Positions 18,781 through 27,416 are shown, counted from the stretch's first letter. The stretch is 64,000 nt of DNA from Okeania sp. SIO1I7 (GCA_010672585.1 JAAHGF010000002.1:363043-427042), one strand, 5' to 3'. Notes: generated by a model from the letters alone, not told the origin. Translations and numbers: made by a program.

Positions 18781-19288
18781 AATTTCCACGCAACTGCCTT
18801 CTCAAGTGAACTAATTCTGGTAAGATTAGTTTTTCCATCCCTAGTCTAACTGCATTACTAGAACCTGGAAGTGAAAATACTAATTTACCTTGATAAGTTC
18901 CAGCAACAGCACGAGAAGCGATCGCCCTAGAGCCAATTTCTTGATAACTCAGCCATCTAAATAATTCTCCAAAACCAGGTAAAGTTTTTTCTAATAAATT
19001 TTCAATAGCATCATAAGTCGTGTCTCTTGGAGCTATTCCTGTACCACCATTCAAGATTACAGCATCTATATCTTCCCGCTGACATAGATGTTGCAGTTGT
19101 TTGACAACTTCCAATTTTTCATCTTTGATAATCTGATATGCTGTTATAGAATGACCTGTACTTCCGAGCATTTCCTGAAGTAACTGACCACTTTTATCTG
19201 TTTCTATTGTGCGGGTATCACTAACCGTAACCACAGCACAACGGACAGTAATATCTGGAGGAGTAGGATGAGGAATTTGTCTATCCAT
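18779..19288 (-). CDS. moaB: MoaB/Mog-family molybdenum cofactor protein
   Basis: 169 residues of the MoaB/Mog (MoCF-binding) fold. TVRCAVVTVSDTRT begins the domain. The molybdopterin-binding signature is VILNGGTGIAPRDTTYDAI, followed by LPGFGELFRWLSYQEIGSRAI and VFSLPGSSNAVRLGMEKLILPEL. These proteins adenylylate molybdopterin before molybdenum insertion, which is needed for enzymes such as nitrate reductase. Whether this copy acts as MogA or is a MoaB-type homologue cannot be decided from sequence alone. The last codons merge into the (AATTC)14 repeat. ATG 19288 gives a normal N-terminus. Confidence 0.92.
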   Translation of the reverse strand: MDRQIPHPTPPDITVRCAVVTVSDTRTIETDKSGQLLQEMLGSTGHSITAYQIIKDEKLEVVKQLQHLCQREDIDAVILNGGTGIAPRDTTYDAIENLLEKTLPGFGELFRWLSYQEIGSRAIASRAVAGTYQGKLVFSLPGSSNAVRLGMEKLILPELVHLRRQLRGN

Positions 19289-19365
19289 AAGAAATATTTT
19301 GATGACTTTAAAAGTGAATTCCTCACCATCAGAGGATGATATAGTGAGGAGTCAAGAGCTTAAGA

Positions 19366-20049
19366 CTAAGGGCAAGATTTAACAAATTCCCAAGTAAAGG
19401 GATTCTCCTCCTTGTCTTCTTTTGCTGTTAAAAAAGGAGGATCAAATGGGGCTAGAATATTACCATTACGACCATTAATAATGTAAACTTCCTCATTATA
19501 TTGAATCGGTCCAACTTTACTTAAATCGGAGGCTCGTTCGATCAACCATTTAGTACTATCAGCATAATCCTTATATGTTGCCCCATAACGATAAGCGGAA
19601 CCCCTCCAGTAGTAAAGACGGTCTCTGTCTTTAAACTTTCCCAGTTGATCGCGAGTCAACCTACTTTCTTTCCAATTTTCTTGTTCTATAGTCTCTTTAT
19701 CTATAGTCTGAAGACCAATATAGTCATTTTCAAATATATGACCAAAAACAATAACTTTAAATCTTACAGCCATCGAGGAATCTAATGTTATTGTCGGGTA
19801 TTCATTATTCCCTGAGTCAGACCTTCCGATATAGATATACATATCTTCGCTATCTTCCTTCTGCTTACTTCTTAAGAAAATAACATCACCACCTTTAACG
19901 TTACCAGTATTTTCACAGTCTGCTGCCAGAGGAGAACGCCCAGTTGTCAAGAAAACCGAGAACATCATCAAAGCAAAAGAAGAAAGTACAGGGATGAATT
20001 TTTTTTGCTGGAACATCTGTCTTGCTAAGTTTGTTGAGTTAATTGACAT
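19366..20049 (-). CDS. Secreted protein of unknown function
   Basis: 227 residues from ATG 20049. The open frame extends upstream to 20181, but those 44 codons are the translation of an IS200/IS605-type hairpin (proline- and arginine-rich sequence), so the longer start is rejected. The chosen N-terminus has basic residues, then a hydrophobic core (FIPVLSSFALMMFSVFL) and a likely cleavage site before ADCENTG, giving a normal signal peptide. The mature part is rich in Tyr, Asp and Lys (YIYIGRSDSGNNEYPTITLD, DRDRLYYWRGSAYRYGAT, VYIINGRNGNILAPFDPPF) and has a Cys near each end that could form a disulfide. It may be a beta-rich extracellular protein. I do not recognise a family. Confidence 0.75.
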   Translation of the reverse strand: MSINSTNLARQMFQQKKFIPVLSSFALMMFSVFLTTGRSPLAADCENTGNVKGGDVIFLRSKQKEDSEDMYIYIGRSDSGNNEYPTITLDSSMAVRFKVIVFGHIFENDYIGLQTIDKETIEQENWKESRLTRDQLGKFKDRDRLYYWRGSAYRYGATYKDYADSTKWLIERASDLSKVGPIQYNEEVYIINGRNGNILAPFDPPFLTAKEDKEENPFTWEFVKSCP

Positions 20050-20069
20050 ACTGCTTTTCCTGAATAAAA

Positions 20070-20312
20070 TTAACTTCCCTGGCGGGAAGTCCCGCGCTCT
20101 CCCGCAGGGGAGCGTCGGGATGAAGGCCAGGGCCAAGATTCGGATACCTCCATAAGCTAAACGTTCATATGCCCTTGACAAGCTAGGTACATTTTGTTAT
20201 TGTAATGTCCAACACAGGGGGAGGACATCACCTCTGTCTAAACAGCGGTCAGGGTTTCCCAGACTGAAGAATCCCGCGTTGTCCCGTAAGGGCAACGTCG
20301 GGAGTATGTCAA
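20070..20312 (+). mobile_element. IS200/IS605-like remnant (two hairpins, TCAA end)
   Basis: The first hairpin is GCGGGAAGTCCCGC plus GCTCTCCC..GGGGAGCG at 20082-20118; the plus-strand frame GGKSRALPQGSVGMKARAK may be the remains of coding sequence. The right-end hairpin at 20273-20304 (CCCGCGTTG TCCCGTAAGGG CAACGTCGGG) is followed by AGTATGTCAA, consistent with an IS608-type right end. Inner-loop bases covary with the related copies at 16069 and 62290 (CCC/GGG here, CGC/GCG at 62290). No transposase gene remains. It abuts the start of the secreted-protein gene. Confidence 0.65.
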
Positions 20313-20415
20313 AGAAAAGGTCTACAAATTATAAAGATTGAACATCTCCAGAAAAGAGGGAGTAGGGAGTAGGGAGTAGGGAACCCACCCCTCGCCCCTC
20401 CCCCTCCCAGGAGGG

Positions 20416-20477
20416 GAAGAATTGATAATTTATGTGGGATAATTGATTTTATTTTTTATTATTGGAGATGTCTATTA
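20416..20477. repeat. Dispersed repeat ending TTATTATTGGAGATGTCTATT
   Basis: AATTGATAATT..GATAATTGATTT..ATTTTTTATTATTGGAG is repeated at about 24237-24297, each time next to TAGGGAG-type or C-rich repeats. The last part (TGGAGATGTCTATTAA) also occurs at about 14946-14961. It lies in the gap 20313-20728, which holds no gene. Confidence 0.6.
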
Positions 20478-20728
20478 ACAACACAGACTAAAAAATAATA
20501 TAGGATTTAAATAACGATATCAAAGCTATTAATTCTGACTCCTGTACGTTGCCAATTCGACAGCTCCCCTACCTGAGTCCTACCTAACTAATACAATAAT
20601 CTAGCGATTTGTTGCAAACTATTTATAAAATTGATATAATACAACCTTTTTCAGATATTTCTTTTGGACACTCAACTTTTAGCAGTTAGCCCCAGACTCA
20701 AAAGTTACTTACTGGCCTGGGGAACAAA

Positions 20729-21064
20729 TCAAGCCTGATTAAATTCTAAGCCATAATCTTTAGCATAACGCTCCATGAACCGCATAAAGCGGTCCCAATC
20801 TTCTCTAGATTTCATCACATGAAGTCCCTCCAGCCCTTTCGGCTGACCATTAACAAATCTGGCCTTAACTTCGCGACTGGTAATTTGGCCTTCTTCATCA
20901 ATCATATACATTCCTGTAATATTATCAGTAACATCCTGACCTAAAGCCTTGGGGTTCTCAAAAATAAATGTGGCCGTCCCCTGATTACCACTACGAGAAC
21001 GGGTTAGACGTACTTCTGGTATAGCCTCTTCATCAACACCTTGAATAAATTGAATTGCACTCAT
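20729..21064 (-). CDS. psb28: Photosystem II assembly protein Psb28
   Basis: 111 residues, the exact size range of Psb28. It begins [20 protein letters not shown] and contains [40 protein letters not shown] and [20 protein letters not shown], all characteristic. Psb28 is a small soluble protein on the cytosolic face of photosystem II that associates with the CP47 assembly intermediate (RC47) and chlorophyll-protein biogenesis. It is monocistronic here. It is the clearest marker that the window is from an oxygenic phototroph. Confidence 0.98.
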   Translation of the reverse strand: MSAIQFIQGVDEEAIPEVRLTRSRSGNQGTATFIFENPKALGQDVTDNITGMYMIDEEGQITSREVKARFVNGQPKGLEGLHVMKSREDWDRFMRFMERYAKDYGLEFNQA

Positions 21065-21703
21065 CAGTATCTTTTTAATCCTTAAGAAATCGTTAAAACA
21101 TTATTATAAACACAATCTGATCAAGTTTCACACAAATCAGTACATTTAAAAGCCAAGAAAAACATGGATTTGGCTAAAAACTTTAAATAATAATCGTTTT
21201 AGATAGTTATTTAACACTTATTAAGTTCAATAATTTATGACATTTTTTTGTAAGTTTGTATTAATAAAATTCCGATTTAATAACTCTAAATATGTACTCA
21301 ATCAAATAGTCTAAATATCAATATATTTAACTTAAAATATAGTGTTGTACAGATACATTAATCATAATTTTTATATAGACAAAGATGCCAATTAATATCT
21401 AAATTTAATCATATAGCAAGGCACGAGTTGGTATTTGACTTATGTTGATGATGAACCCGAGGCAGAGAAAAACTTTTACCACTGTTCCCTGTTCCCTCCA
21501 TACCTGTTCCCTGCTATAATTAATAGCTGAATTTGAATCTAAATCCCTATTTTAGCTATTTATTTTTCAGGTTTTCCGCAAAACTCAGATATTTTCACTT
21601 AATAAAGTTGCTAGCGACTATCTACTACTAAAATACAATTATTTCATCAAATCAACCTATGAATATCTATAAATATACATCTTATTAAATTTGAGAATTT
21701 TCA
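21065..21703. other. AT-rich gap of 640 bp, no gene
   Basis: The first 350 bases are very AT-rich and should contain the psb28 promoter; I could not fix its boxes. 21415-21520 (ATATAGCAAGGCACGAG to TGTTCCCTGCTATAAT) is a copy of the repeat at about 7115-7225, including TGTTCCCTGTTCCCT. No open frame with coding character was seen on either strand. Confidence 0.6.
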
Positions 21704-22720
21704 CTAATCAAATAAACGTTCTATATCATCTCCAGAGGAACCACCGCGACTAGAATTAACTCTCAAAGATTTTCCATCTTTAGACAAATCATAACTCAAA
21801 GGTTCAGTTTCAGAAATAAGGGCTTTCCCCTCTTCTGCAAGAGATGTTGCTGGAGATTTGACCATTAAATCTTTTAGGGCTTCAATACGTTTAGGTACAG
21901 CGGGATGAGTAGTATCAAATTCAGCGCCTGGAGTTTGCAGCAAAACATTCATTGCTCTTAGACAACCCTCTGGTTCAAAACCTGCCTTTGCTGAATACAA
22001 ATATCCCTTTTCGTCAGCTTCCAATTCTCTTTTACGGCTCTCTTCAGCCAAAGTTTGTTCTAACTCTTCTTTTTTCTGAGCTACAATTTCATTAATTTTT
22101 TCTTGGCTGGCTTTAATGCGTTGACGACTAGCAGTGCCCAAAACAGCACCACCAACTCTCCCTGCTCTGCCTCCAAATACTCTAGCTGCAGTACCTCCAA
22201 TAGACATACCAGTTGCCTCTGCTTGAGCATCCTGTTTTTCTGCCAAAACTTCTTGTTGAGCCTCTTGTTCAATTTTTTCGATCAAAGCAAGTTTTTCTGG
22301 TGGGGCTAAAGCTATGTGCCTTTCAGTGTGATGTGCCATTTCGTGGGCAACTACACAAGCTATGGCAGAGGCATCCCCTACAAGTTGGTCTAGGATACCA
22401 TTGTACATAGCAATCAGATTAACTTCTGTAGCAAAGGCATTAATTTCATATTTGGGAAATATGATGATTCGCCAAGGTTTTTCGTCTAGTCCATTTGCTC
22501 TAGCAATACGGTCAACGATTCGATAGAGTGCGTAAAGGTCATCGGGTAGTTCTTGTTTGGCCTGTTCATATATATTTTTTGGTTGTTCGGTGTCTTTTGT
22601 CTGTTCTGTTGGGGTAGAATTTTCCGAGGAAGTAGGGTTGGCCTTAACTGATAGTTGATTATTTGGTAGTAGAAATGTGGCTACTGCTAATGTGGCTAGT
22701 ATAGTTTTAATTTTTAACAT
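21704..22720 (-). CDS. Exported M48-family zinc metallopeptidase
   Basis: 338 residues. An N-terminal signal peptide (KTILATLAVATFLLPNNQLSVKAN) directs export. The zinc-binding HExxH is in CVVAHEMAHHTERH and the third ligand is the Glu in RELEADEKGYLYSAKAGF, the standard M48B (Oma1/BepA-like) arrangement. Between them lies a Gly/Ala-rich hydrophobic patch (MSIGGTAARVFGGRAGRVGG) and a coiled-coil-like segment (IKASQEKINEIVAQKKEELEQ). The C-terminal tail is polar and Ser-rich. Related proteins degrade misfolded outer-membrane or periplasmic proteins. TPR repeats present in BepA are missing. It is divergently arranged from the ABC transporter gene at 23043. Confidence 0.93.
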   Translation of the reverse strand: MLKIKTILATLAVATFLLPNNQLSVKANPTSSENSTPTEQTKDTEQPKNIYEQAKQELPDDLYALYRIVDRIARANGLDEKPWRIIIFPKYEINAFATEVNLIAMYNGILDQLVGDASAIACVVAHEMAHHTERHIALAPPEKLALIEKIEQEAQQEVLAEKQDAQAEATGMSIGGTAARVFGGRAGRVGGAVLGTASRQRIKASQEKINEIVAQKKEELEQTLAEESRKRELEADEKGYLYSAKAGFEPEGCLRAMNVLLQTPGAEFDTTHPAVPKRIEALKDLMVKSPATSLAEEGKALISETEPLSYDLSKDGKSLRVNSSRGGSSGDDIERLFD

Positions 22721-22755
22721 GATATTTAAACCTAAAGTTAAAGTTAAACTAATTT

Positions 22756-22781
22756 GTAAGCATTTCCTCCGGAATGCTTAC
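22756..22781. repeat. Short palindrome GTAAGCATT..AATGCTTAC
   Basis: GTAAGCATTTCCTCCGGAAT is followed by GCTTAC: nine-base arms flank an eight-base centre, a solo or collapsed form of the GTAAGCATTCAGC element family. It sits 36 bp upstream of the M48 gene in the 322-bp divergent intergenic region (22721-23042), which must also carry both promoters. Confidence 0.75.
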
Positions 22782-23042
22782 ACTAATTTTTTTGTGCCTA
22801 AATAAAGTTGGTATCTATAAAAATTTTTTGTTAAAACTAAGGCGAATAATTAAGGCTATATTGATACTTAGTCTTGTTATTAAAAATTTATAATCAACTC
22901 ACTTACATAAAATGGTAAATTATGATTCGATCGGATTTATAGTCAGTTAGCAAAGCTATATTCTTACCCAAAATTTGATGTAATCTACCTATTAATAGTT
23001 TATCATTAAAATTTTATACTTAATAGCTTATTTAAGGTCATA

Positions 23043-24140
23043 ATGATTGAAGTTGAGAAGTTAAGCAAAATTTATGGTTCAACCTCAGCAATTAAGGAAG
23101 TATCCTTTGCTGTACAACAAGGAGAAATATTGGGATTTTTAGGTCCGAATGGTGCAGGTAAAACTACAACAATGCGGATATTAGCTGGATATTTGCCTGC
23201 TACGAGTGGCACGGCTAAAATTGCTGGTTATGATGTCCATGAAGATTCTATGGCAGTACGACAATTGATTGGTTATCTACCAGAAATTCCGCCTTTGTAT
23301 CCAGAAATGACAGTGGAAAGTTTTTTATTTTTTGTCACAAGAATTAAACGAGTTCCTGCGGGCGATCGCTCTGCTAGAGTTAAGTTGGCAATGAGAAGAT
23401 GTGGGTTATTAAATAAGCAGAAAGTTTTGATTAGAAAGTTATCGAAAGGATATAAACAAAGGGTTGGTATTGCTCAAGCTTTGGTACACGATCCGCAGGT
23501 AATTATATTAGATGAACCTACTGTTGGTCTTGACCCTAGACAAATTATTGAGGTGAGGAATTTAATTAAAAGTTTGGCTAATGACCATACAATTATTTTA
23601 TCTACTCATATTTTGCCTGAAGTTAGCATGACTTGTAATCGAGTGACGATTATTAATTATGGTGAAATTGTTGCTACAGGTAGTCCTGAAGAAATGAGTA
23701 ATAAATCAGCAAGTGGGTGGGGATATGAAGTAGAAATTGAGGGAGAAGATCGGGCAATGGAAACAGGATTAAAATTATTAGCTGAAGTTCCGGGGGTTCA
23801 ATCTCTAGAAAAAATTAAGTCAGATAATGAAAGTCGCTTCAGAATACAAATAAAATCTGAACCAGATATGGAACCAGGGAAAGAAATTGCTAATACTATA
23901 ATTTCTAATGGTTTGAATTTATGCGAATTGCGCCGAACTCGTGCTAGTTTAGAGGATGTTTTCTTAGGGTTAACTACAGGTGAAATTGCTAGAAATTCAA
24001 TGGTTGAAGTATCGGCAAATTCTGTCATAGATAAAGTGAATAATGACCGAAATATTGAACTTCAGAAAAATCAAAACTTACTTCCCGACCCTTGGCAAGA
24101 TGTGACAGAAAAAGAGGCTCAAGAAGAAAAGAAAAATTAA
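23043..24140 (+). CDS. ABC transporter ATP-binding protein (GldA-like)
   Basis: 365 residues. The ATPase domain (about residues 1-230) has Walker A LGPNGAGKTTT, Q-loop YLPEIPPLYPEMTV, signature LSKGYKQRVGIAQALVHDP, Walker B VIILDEPTVGLDP and H-loop ILSTHILPE. The C-terminal extension (about 235-320, ending LRRTRASLEDVFLGLT) is typical of ABC-2 type exporters. An extra charged tail with IELQKNQNLLPDPWQDVTEKE follows. The next gene on this strand (24439) is its likely ABC-2 permease. The GldG-like and DUF4340 proteins that complete this set in other cyanobacteria lie at 36535 and 39105, beyond an 11-kb insertion. The substrate is unknown. Confidence 0.93.
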   Translation: MIEVEKLSKIYGSTSAIKEVSFAVQQGEILGFLGPNGAGKTTTMRILAGYLPATSGTAKIAGYDVHEDSMAVRQLIGYLPEIPPLYPEMTVESFLFFVTRIKRVPAGDRSARVKLAMRRCGLLNKQKVLIRKLSKGYKQRVGIAQALVHDPQVIILDEPTVGLDPRQIIEVRNLIKSLANDHTIILSTHILPEVSMTCNRVTIINYGEIVATGSPEEMSNKSASGWGYEVEIEGEDRAMETGLKLLAEVPGVQSLEKIKSDNESRFRIQIKSEPDMEPGKEIANTIISNGLNLCELRRTRASLEDVFLGLTTGEIARNSMVEVSANSVIDKVNNDRNIELQKNQNLLPDPWQDVTEKEAQEEKKN

Positions 24141-24203
24141 GGCGATCGTTCAACAATTAATAATTAATAATTAATAATTAATAATTAGCTCTCCTCCAAA
24201 AGA

Positions 24204-24231
24204 GTAGGGACGTTGCATACAACGTCCCTAC
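24204..24231. repeat. 12-bp-stem hairpin GTAGGGACGTTG..CAACGTCCCTAC
   Basis: A perfect 12-base stem closes a four-base loop, 64 bp after the ATPase stop codon. The same hairpin, with one mismatch, lies at 25331-25356 after the permease gene. It is a dispersed cyanobacterial palindrome that could act as a 3' RNA stabiliser or processing site. No T-run follows, so it is not a standard terminator. The rest of 24141-24438 is TTAATAA-type heptamers, C/G-rich repeat and the 20416-type repeat. Confidence 0.7.
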
Positions 24232-24438
24232 AGGGAAATAATTGATAATTATCTGTACGATAATTGATTTGATTTTTTATTATTGGAGATGTCTATTTAA
24301 TCTCCCCTCCTGGGAGGGGTTGGGGGTGGGTTGGGGAGGGGTTGGGGGTGGGTTCCCTACTCTCTAACTATATAATAAGTATTCAACCGGATTTGATATC
24401 ATTTCCAGACTACAAAAAAATCAAAAGGATATTAAGCA

Positions 24439-25239
24439 ATGCTAGTAATAATTAGCAATATTTTGGCAATCTACAGAAAAGAGTTACAAGGATATTTTGC
24501 ATCACCTTTAGCTTATACAATTACAGGAATATTTTGGCTATTGGGGGGATATTTTTTAGTTGCTATTTTGTTAGGACCTGATGGAATTATTCAACAAATT
24601 GCGACTAGAGACCAATTAGGAATTACTGAACCGCCAGTTGATGCACCATACGAATTTTTGAAGGCTTATCTGGGTATTATGGGTTCTCTTTCTTTGTTTT
24701 TACTGCCGATGTTATCTATGAGTTTATATGCGGAAGAAAGAAAAAGAGGAACTTTAGAATTATTAGCCACTTCCCCTATAACAAACTGGGCAGTAGCAAC
24801 AGGAAAATTATTAGCTGTATTAACGTTTTATACTTCTATGGTATTGCCATTATTAGGATTAGAAGCTATTGCTATTAGTGCTGCTGAACCACCTGTTTCG
24901 CCAGTGTTACTTTTGTTAGGACATGGTGGTTTAATTTTGTTAGCTGGAGCAGTATTATCATTAGGAATGTTTATTTCTTCTTTGACAGATAGTACAATTT
25001 TATCTGCGGTTCTTACCTTTGCATTAGTATTATTTTTGTGGGTAATTGATGTTGTAGCAAATAATGTTAGTGGTCCTTTAGCAGAGGCATTAAGACATTT
25101 ATCAATGCTGACACATTACACTAATATTATTCAGGGACTTGTGGATACTAGCAGTATAATTATGTTGTTGAGTTATATTGTTTTGGGAGTATTTTTAACT
25201 GCTCAATCAATTGATGCTTTACGGTTTCAGCGGTCTTAA
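24439..25239 (+). CDS. ABC-2 type permease (GldF-like)
   Basis: 266 residues with six predicted membrane helices: GYFASPLAYTITGIFWLLGG, GSLSLFLLPMLSMSLY, LLAVLTFYTSMVLPLLGLEA, VLLLLGHGGLILLAGAVLSL, SAVLTFALVLFLWVIDVV and IIMLLSYIVLGVFLTAQ. The cytosolic motif YAEERKRGTLELLATSPITN is the coupling-helix signature of the ABC-2 permease/GldF group. An AAAGGA ribosome site precedes ATG 24439. It is expected to pair with the ATPase at 23043. The 298-bp gap between the two genes is filled with repeats, so a shared transcript would have to cross them. Confidence 0.93.
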   Translation: MLVIISNILAIYRKELQGYFASPLAYTITGIFWLLGGYFLVAILLGPDGIIQQIATRDQLGITEPPVDAPYEFLKAYLGIMGSLSLFLLPMLSMSLYAEERKRGTLELLATSPITNWAVATGKLLAVLTFYTSMVLPLLGLEAIAISAAEPPVSPVLLLLGHGGLILLAGAVLSLGMFISSLTDSTILSAVLTFALVLFLWVIDVVANNVSGPLAEALRHLSMLTHYTNIIQGLVDTSSIIMLLSYIVLGVFLTAQSIDALRFQRS

Positions 25240-25330
25240 TTAGGGAGGAAGAAGGAAGAGGAAAGAAGGAAGAAGGGAAAGAAAGGTTCATAAGGAGAAA
25301 GGTTTTTTTATCGCTGATTATCCGCATTTA

Positions 25331-25356
25331 TAGGGACGTTGTATGCAACGTTCCTA
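25331..25356. repeat. Second copy of the TAGGGACGTTG hairpin
   Basis: TAGGGACGTTG TATG CAACGTTCCTA folds with one G-T pair. It lies 91 bp after the permease stop codon, mirroring the position of the copy behind the ATPase gene, and marks the left edge of the accessory insertion. Confidence 0.65.
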
Positions 25357-25394
25357 CTGTTCTCTAAAACCATAAATATATCTACTTCATTAAG

Positions 25395-25651
25395 TAGGGT
25401 TTGCTGATTAAATCTAAAAACATTGACATATAAAGGTTTTAGTATTTTTTAGTTAAAAAAATTCCAAGATTTTAGGTCGTTTAGGTTAAAAAAATTAGCA
25501 TTTTAGGCGCATAGTTGCGCAGAATAATCCCTTGATTATTCTTCCTCCTAGCTCCTCTATAATTCCCATTTATCCTGTCTTCCCCTCCTGGGAGGGGTTA
25601 GGGGTGGGTTGTCTCCTACCCTTACCCATAAGACTTTTTCAGCAAACCCTA
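25395..25651. mobile_element. MITE-like element, TAGGGTTTGC family, copy 4 (inverted)
   Basis: TAGGGTTTGCTGATTAAATC at the left and GACTTTTTCAGCAAACCCTA at the right are clean inverted ends and the best preserved of the family. Relative to copies 1-3 it is inserted in the opposite orientation: the ATTTAATCAGCA end comes first. The interior contains the inverted C-rich block and no gene. It lies exactly at the start of the accessory region. Confidence 0.7.
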
Positions 25652-25665
25652 AGTAGGAAATTGTT

Positions 25666-25884
25666 CTATGTTTCAGCTTCTTTGTCATTATTAGGCAAAT
25701 AAAGTGTAACAATATTACTATTATTTTTCTCATCGTCTTGGATTAGTCTTTCGCCTTCCTTTATAACCCAGTCTGTAAATTTTTCTTGATATTCTTGATA
25801 ATATATAACCCATTGGTTGTTCTCATTTTTTTCAATCCATTTTGTTTCATTGGAGAGTCTTTGGAGTAACTTATAGTATTCCAT
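25666..25884 (-). CDS. C-terminal part of a frameshifted membrane protein
   Basis: 72 residues from an ATG at 25884 that overlaps the frame of the 25761-26333 gene. The sequence (MEYYKLLQRLSNETKWIEKN, QWVIYYQEYQEKFTDWVIKE) is a natural-looking Trp/Tyr-rich amphipathic domain with an acidic end. The upstream frame, read past the same point, gives a less natural Lys/Asn-rich tail. The two frames meet at TTA AAA TGG on the minus strand, and a -1 shift at the A-run would fuse them into one protein of about 220 residues. It may be an indel, a programmed frameshift, or a second translationally coupled gene. Confidence 0.5.
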   Translation of the reverse strand: MEYYKLLQRLSNETKWIEKNENNQWVIYYQEYQEKFTDWVIKEGERLIQDDEKNNSNIVTLYLPNNDKEAET

Positions 25885-26333
25885 TTTAACCAGCGAGCGT
25901 GTTTAAGAGTGGAACCTGAAGTTAATAGAAATAATAATGCTTGAATAACAGCACCACTAGACCAACCTACATACCAAGGTAAAATTTGTGCTGCTCCATA
26001 CATGGTTGTAAAACCACTGGTAATGTTGAGGATAGTCAACGCTATGAGCAGTTTAATATCCTTTTTGGGTTTTGCCTCAATGTTTATTTTGTTGTTTACG
26101 TTATAAGTTGTTATATTGCTGCCATTATTTCCGTTATTTCCATTATTATTTGTCGAGTACGAACCATTTTTCATACCATCTGGTCGTAATTTTGGCTGCC
26201 TTCTTTTGTTAGGGTTTTTTCTACTACATCCAGGTTCAAGACACTCATTTTCGTCTGGCGACATTATTTGTAGAATGTGGCGATTATTTCCCTCTCCGCT
26301 GCATTCCCAGAATCCATTTTCTTGATTTTTCAT
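25761..26333 (-). CDS. Cys-rich, two-helix membrane protein (frameshift suspected)
   Basis: The frame is 190 codons. Residues 1-45 contain three Cys and a His (FWECSGEGNNRH, ECLEPGCSRKNPNKRR) and could bind zinc. Residues 55-80 are a low-complexity Ser/Asn/Gly linker (STNNNGNNGNNGSN). Two hydrophobic segments follow (LLIALTILNITSGFTTMYGA and GWSSGAVIQALLFLLTSG). From about residue 150 the frame probably should switch to that of 25666-25884 (see that entry). The architecture of metal-binding head, linker and membrane hairpin is reminiscent of membrane effectors or sensors, but I recognise no family. It lies downstream of, and on the same strand as, the GAP1-like and GTPase genes. Confidence 0.6.
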   Translation of the reverse strand: MKNQENGFWECSGEGNNRHILQIMSPDENECLEPGCSRKNPNKRRQPKLRPDGMKNGSYSTNNNGNNGNNGSNITTYNVNNKINIEAKPKKDIKLLIALTILNITSGFTTMYGAAQILPWYVGWSSGAVIQALLFLLTSGSTLKHARWLKWNTISYSKDSPMKQNGLKKMRTTNGLYIIKNIKKNLQTGL

Positions 26334-26459
26334 AATACAAATAATTTATTTACTCTAGGTTGTTATTTACTTATGGTAGTTTCAAAAATGGTAGATTAAC
26401 TCCAGAATATAAAGTTCAAGCTGAAATTTTATTTCTGTGTAGGATATTTAAGCTATTTT

Positions 26460-27416
26460 TCAAGGCATTACATCATTATATGATATCTCGCTTTTAAGAT
26501 TATGATCGGCGTAACGCATAATTTCTATTAGCTCTGAATTATTGTAGAAAAGCTTGCATTTATCAATAAAGTCTTTCAGACTTTGACGTTCCTTAAACTG
26601 ACTAACTATTTCTTTTGCACATTTCATCAAAGACTCCTTTTCTTCCTGAGAAAACTTTTCTACTTTATTATACAAATTGGTTAACGGTAATGACAATAAA
26701 TCTGCACTTAAACGCCAGTGAATATCTATTAACTTGAGAAAATCTGTATTGCTCAATTTTGGCAATACTTCTTCCAAGTTGAACAAATTCCATAAATTTT
26801 CATCAATTGATTTTTACCGATGCCAGATTTCAGTGATGTACTCTATCAGTTCTCCACTAATTAATTCGATAGGAGTATCATTACTTAAATCTAAATGTTC
26901 ATGTTTATTTGCCCACTGAATAAATTTGCCTACATATTTTTGGTAAGTACCTGTTAGATTTTCTCGCATTTTTCTCAATGTTTTACGATTCAGCAATTCC
27001 CAAGCTTTACTATCTATAAATTTTGCTTCTACCTTTTCACTTTCCTGGTGAGTATCCAATAATTTGAGCCATGTTTCTAGCATCTGAACAGGAAAAGCTT
27101 CTCCTATAGTTTTATCTAGAAAAATAGTTCATTTTATATCGTCCTTGTAAAGAACCTTTGAAAGGTCTTGCCAATTTATCCAGCAATTAGAATTACTATC
27201 CATAATTAAGTTGCTGAATATTGAAAATAATTCAATTTTGTCTGGAGATTTATCTTGAAAATATTGGGAATAAAAGCATTGATAGACTTCTATAAAATTA
27301 TCTGCGTCTGATGAAATATTGTTTAAATTTTCACTGTAGGAAACTACACGGTATCCATTTTCATTTCCTACAAACTTACCATATATAAACTGGTCAAATT
27401 TAGATGCTTGCGACAT
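26460..27416 (-). pseudogene. Decayed, internally deleted paralogue of the GAP1-like protein
   Basis: A single reading frame of 319 codons that contains two in-frame stop codons. Residues 1-36 match the N-terminus of the 930-residue protein next door (MSQASKFDQFIYGKFVGNE, YRVVSYSENLNNISSD). The frame then jumps to the region corresponding to its last ~280 residues (FIEVYQCFYSQYFQDKSPDK and onward), so about 600 residues are deleted. TGA at 27129-27131 and TAA at 26814-26816 both occur where the intact paralogue has Gln (IK-Q-TIFLD and HR-Q-KSIDE). The downstream flank is also duplicated. This is a tandem duplication followed by deletion and decay, not a functional gene. Confidence 0.9.

Noticed and set aside
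20050..20181. 44-codon N-terminal extension of the secreted protein
   Set aside because: It is the translation of an IS200/IS605-type hairpin. The downstream ATG at 20049 gives a proper signal peptide.
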